The notes under the pieces were generated by a model. That model was not told the DNA's origin. It saw nothing but the letters and a program-made list of their open reading frames with translations, and searched no databases. A stretch of 6,764 bases of DNA from Candidatus Woesearchaeota archaeon (GTDB lineage: Archaea > Nanobdellota > Nanobdellia > Woesearchaeales > GW2011-AR4): the NCBI GenBank assembly GCA_016211245.1, contig JACQSQ010000078.1:1-6764 (forward strand), read 5' to 3'. Position numbers and translations under genes: made by a program. Numbering within the stretch: position 1 is the first letter of the stretch; each line of letters starts with the position of its first letter. This document shows positions 4,264 to 6,764 of the stretch, piece by piece.

Positions 4264-6764
4264 ATGATTAAGATAAAAAGAGGGCTTTCTTTGCTTGTTA
4301 GTATTTTTCTTATCCTTAGTAATATTGTTTTCGCACAACAAAGCAATCCAAGCCAATATGAAGGCCGCCCCATAGACCCTGCTGGAGAGGGCACAGAATA
4401 TTACAGAGAAGGTAACATAATTGTTTACAGGAATCAAATTGATTCTGAAAAAGAGATGATGGGGCGCTTCATGAAGGAAGATTTCTCCGAAGAAGAAATG
4501 CGCAGGATGGCAAAAGACAAGTTTGGGGAAGACTTCGATGAAATGGAGTTCAAAAAAGAAATGATGAAATTCAGGGAAAGGGAAGAAAGAAAAAGCGCAT
4601 TTTCCTATGAGAATGAAGGCTATGGCAGGAATTATTATGCCCCCTCCTATGAGGGCTACTCAAAAGAATACATGGTTTTTGGAATGTTGTTTGAGTATAT
4701 AGGCGATGAAATAGATCCTAGGGAAATAAAGCAAAACTGCAATGATCCAGATAAGATAGCAGAGCAGGTTATAGCCAAATTAAAGGACAAGGTAGGCGAT
4801 TACCAGGAAGTCTGCAAGAAAATAGATGAGCAGGAATCAAAATGCTTGGAATATGTAAAAAAAGAGTGCTCGCAGATTGGCACGGCGTACACAAGGGAGG
4901 GTGCTACAGAGCTTGAGAAGCTGAATGCAGTTGCGTATTCCTGCCCCGTGAACAAGGATGCAATAGTTGAAGCCTGCAACAAGAGAGGCGAATTCTACAT
5001 GAAGCAGAGGATTGAAAATCTTGACGAAGAATGCAAAAAAAGGTTTGATTTTGAAGGTGAGCGGCTTGTCAGGGAATGCGAAAAGTTCAGGGAAAGCCGT
5101 TTTTGCGACGAAGATAGGTACATGAAAAATTGTATGGCTGGGGTTAAAGAGGACGAGAATGAGGATAAATCGGGCAAAGGCGGGGGATTTATAAGCGCAA
5201 AATGGGAATGCTACGACGGCTCTGGAGAATCAAGAAGCGACGGCTCCTGCAAATCCTACAGCTACTGGAGCGAATCGGCAAGAAAATCATGCGAATCTAG
5301 ATGCAATGCTGAAACCGGCAAATGCAGAGTCCTCTCTTTCAGCGTAAGCAACGAATGCCGACCGGAATCAAAGCAGGCATGCCCGTACTCTCCCGTACCA
5401 CAATGTGAAAGGGGCGCCGTATTGAAAAGCAGGACTGACTCCAATGGATGCGTGTACAGCTATTGCGAGAAGGAATTAACCGTTTGCGCCAAAGATGCAA
5501 AGCAATGCCCGGATGGAAGTTATGTGTCAAGAACAGGCGCTAATTGCGAATTTGCCGCTTGCCCAAATGTGGAATGCGTTGCAGATGCTGACTGCAAGAA
5601 AGGGATATGCCCAGACGGCTCCGAATACCGGCAATATGGCTGCTCTAGCGGCAAATGCATAACAATAAATTATTTCCAAGATCCTTGCCAGGCAAAATGC
5701 TCGGAGCCTGTAACTCCTGCATGCACTGCTGGAACGCATCTGGAAAAGAAGGCTGATGAAAAAGGATGTGTAACTTATTATTGCAAGCAGGACGAATGTC
5801 CTCAAGCCTCAAAGCCATCCTGCGCTTCTGGAGAGAGGCTTGAAGCTTATTACGACAACAGGGGTTGTGTCACAAGCTACCAATGCATAAAATATGAGAC
5901 TGCCTGCCCAGCCCCGACAAAGCCAACATGCACGGAAGGGCAAAGCATGACCACAAGATACGATGACAAGGGCTGCATAGTGGGCTATGAATGTATCTCT
6001 GTGACAAGCACCACATCGATAACCGGAAATGTAGCTGCAACCGCTTACAATGATTTCAAAATGCATTGCGAAAAATCATGGCTTGAGCAGCAAAAGCTCT
6101 GCCTTGAAACTCCAAAAGTTTGCGACAAGGAAGCCTTCATAGAAAAATGCAGGGAGCAGGAGAAGAAATCAGGTCAAGATCTGAAGTCCCAGATTGAGAA
6201 AAATTGCCGTACATCTACGGATTCGGAGGTAAAGCACGCGGAAGAGAGGTGCTCGAAAACCGGGGAAGAAATCAAAAAATGCCTTGAGCAGGGAACCAAA
6301 AGATGCGAGCACATGAAAGGGCTGTCGGAGAAATGCAGGGAATTCATGACCGAGGACAATATAAGGAAGTTTATAGTTGAAGAAACCAAGAAAAAATGCA
6401 AATTCAAGGATATACTGGAAGATGAGGATGATATAAAAAAAGCCGACAAGGCCGAGATTGTACTGGCTGTTTTGAAGACAGCAGCCAAAGAGGACATTGA
6501 CAAGCTGAGCCTCTTTGTTTCAGACTTAAAGGAGGACTTAAAGCTGCAGGACACAATCATCTACAAGGGAAAGATATCTCCAAATAATTTTGGCGAGATA
6601 AAACTGCTGCCATTTGTCATTAATGCCAAGATAAGCGCGGCAGAAAGCTCTGAAAGGTCAAAGGAAGTTAAGTCAAAGATTGTTGCCAGCACAAAGGTGG
6701 AAGAGGCTGCCGGAAAACTGGCTTCATTAAGGGATTCTGATGTCCCAAGCGAATACCTGTATAT
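4264..6764 (+). CDS. Large secreted Cys-rich protein, 3' partial, unknown function
   Basis: The frame runs without a stop from the ATG at 4264 to the right edge: 833 complete codons, the end is missing. A signal peptide is clear (positive MIKIKR, hydrophobic 8-23, likely cleavage after VFA at 24). Residues 25-158 are charged, Met- and Tyr-containing and have no cysteine. All 52 cysteines counted lie between 159 and 712. The order is: a helical charged module with spaced cysteines (184-290), a Gly/Ser/acidic linker (about 291-310), a Cys-rich stretch with Trp and Ser (311-372), an array of small disulfide-type modules (373-577), a second helical module matching the first (602-691), and a Cys-free, Lys/Glu-rich region from 713 on. 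No catalytic motif is recognised. The protein is most likely extracellular, disulfide-rich and structural or binding. Dependence on oxidative folding is inferred. Arginine is mostly AGA/AGG, as in an archaeal host gene. Its own promoter precedes it. Confidence 0.88.
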   Translation, partial: MIKIKRGLSLLVSIFLILSNIVFAQQSNPSQYEGRPIDPAGEGTEYYREGNIIVYRNQIDSEKEMMGRFMKEDFSEEEMRRMAKDKFGEDFDEMEFKKEMMKFREREERKSAFSYENEGYGRNYYAPSYEGYSKEYMVFGMLFEYIGDEIDPREIKQNCNDPDKIAEQVIAKLKDKVGDYQEVCKKIDEQESKCLEYVKKECSQIGTAYTREGATELEKLNAVAYSCPVNKDAIVEACNKRGEFYMKQRIENLDEECKKRFDFEGERLVRECEKFRESRFCDEDRYMKNCMAGVKEDENEDKSGKGGGFISAKWECYDGSGESRSDGSCKSYSYWSESARKSCESRCNAETGKCRVLSFSVSNECRPESKQACPYSPVPQCERGAVLKSRTDSNGCVYSYCEKELTVCAKDAKQCPDGSYVSRTGANCEFAACPNVECVADADCKKGICPDGSEYRQYGCSSGKCITINYFQDPCQAKCSEPVTPACTAGTHLEKKADEKGCVTYYCKQDECPQASKPSCASGERLEAYYDNRGCVTSYQCIKYETACPAPTKPTCTEGQSMTTRYDDKGCIVGYECISVTSTTSITGNVAATAYNDFKMHCEKSWLEQQKLCLETPKVCDKEAFIEKCREQEKKSGQDLKSQIEKNCRTSTDSEVKHAEERCSKTGEEIKKCLEQGTKRCEHMKGLSEKCREFMTEDNIRKFIVEETKKKCKFKDILEDEDDIKKADKAEIVLAVLKTAAKEDIDKLSLFVSDLKEDLKLQDTIIYKGKISPNNFGEIKLLPFVINAKISAAESSERSKEVKSKIVASTKVEEAAGKLASLRDSDVPSEYLY
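4813..5133 (+). repeat. Helical cysteine module, copy 1 (residues 184-290 of the large protein)
   Basis: Cysteines at 184, 194, 202, 227, 238, 257, 272, 281 and 290 sit in strongly charged, probably helical sequence. The core NKDAIVEAC is followed by spacings of 18, 14, 8 and 8 residues between cysteines. The second copy at 6067-6306 has a core DKEAFIEKC with spacings 18, 14, 9 and 7. Copy 1 has one additional cysteine and about 25 extra residues between 202 and 227. The match is in protein spacing and short motifs; the DNA has diverged. Confidence 0.7.
5380..5994 (+). repeat. Array of small disulfide-type modules (residues 373-577)
   Basis: Four modules, at 5380-5466, 5698-5784, 5797-5886 and 5905-5994, fit one strict pattern: C-[PS]-x4-P-x-C-x2-G-x7-D-x2-G-C-[VI]-x2-Y-x(0,1)-C. 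A degenerate one lies at 5485-5562 (CPDG then GANCEFAAC), and a different Cys-rich insert with CPDGSEYRQYGC lies at 5575-5697. The last three modules follow each other closely. Four cysteines per module suggest two disulfides. The style resembles antistasin-type or similar tiny extracellular domains, but no family assignment is claimed. Confidence 0.75.
6067..6306 (+). repeat. Helical cysteine module, copy 2 (residues 602-681 of the large protein)
   Basis: Cysteines at 602, 613, 620, 629, 648, 663, 673 and 681 line up with copy 1 through the [ND]K[DE]A[IF][VI]ExC core and the x18, x14, x8-9, x7-8 spacing. A CLE...K..C motif occurs in copy 1 (194-202) and twice in copy 2 (613-620 and 673-681). 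Two more cysteines follow at 691 and 712. Confidence 0.7.

Noticed and set aside
3864..4394. Minus-strand open frame of 176 codons
   Set aside because: It lies opposite pcm, the promoter at 4230 and the start of the large gene; its translation has no recognisable family and the opposite strand encodes intact motifs.
5527..6066. Two minus-strand frames rich in alanine and cysteine
   Set aside because: TGC cysteine codons read as GCA alanine on the other strand; both are by-products of the Cys-rich repeat array.
4738..6399. Cysteine clusters as ferredoxin or zinc-finger sites
   Set aside because: The protein has a signal peptide, spacings are long and irregular for Fe-S or zinc sites, and the modules look like disulfide domains.
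6174..6560. Minus-strand Ser/Phe-rich frame of 128 codons
   Set aside because: Complement of Lys/Glu-rich codons in the large gene; no start signal or family likeness.

Overview
The window looks archaeal, most probably a genome of the DPANN type (Woesearchaeota/Pacearchaeota-like). This is inferred from three things seen in the sequence: TATA-like boxes about 27 nt before the ATG of four genes with no Shine-Dalgarno (leaderless mRNAs), heavy use of AGA/AGG and ATA codons, and a large secreted Cys-rich protein of a style often met in such genomes. No rRNA or marker gene is present, so the taxon is not proven.

Layout. (1) 1-1053, plus: the 3' end of a surface protein with tandem Ig-like repeats and a C-terminal LamG-type lectin fold. 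(2) 1062-2071, minus: three genes, read from right to left: a 98-residue DUF59/MIP18-type Fe-S assembly protein, a 127-residue membrane-anchored protein with 10 cysteines and no recognised family, and an 84-residue SemiSWEET sugar transporter. (3) 2072-2114: a compact palindromic divergent promoter. (4) 2115-4218, plus: an adenylate-forming enzyme related to phenylacetate-CoA ligase (PaaK/CapK-like), then protein-L-isoaspartate O-methyltransferase (pcm). (5) 4264 to the right edge, plus: an open frame of at least 833 codons for a secreted protein with 52 cysteines, cut by the window end.

The large protein is the most unusual item. After a signal peptide and a Cys-free charged region, two helical modules with matching cysteine spacing flank an array of small disulfide-type modules, four of which fit one strict pattern. 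The other genes look like ordinary housekeeping or transport genes. The LamG protein, the SemiSWEET and the two Cys-rich exported proteins suggest an investment in the cell surface and sugar uptake, but no shared pathway is demonstrated. All gaps between genes are under 50 bases, so there is no long non-coding stretch. No tRNA, rRNA, CRISPR array or insertion sequence was seen.
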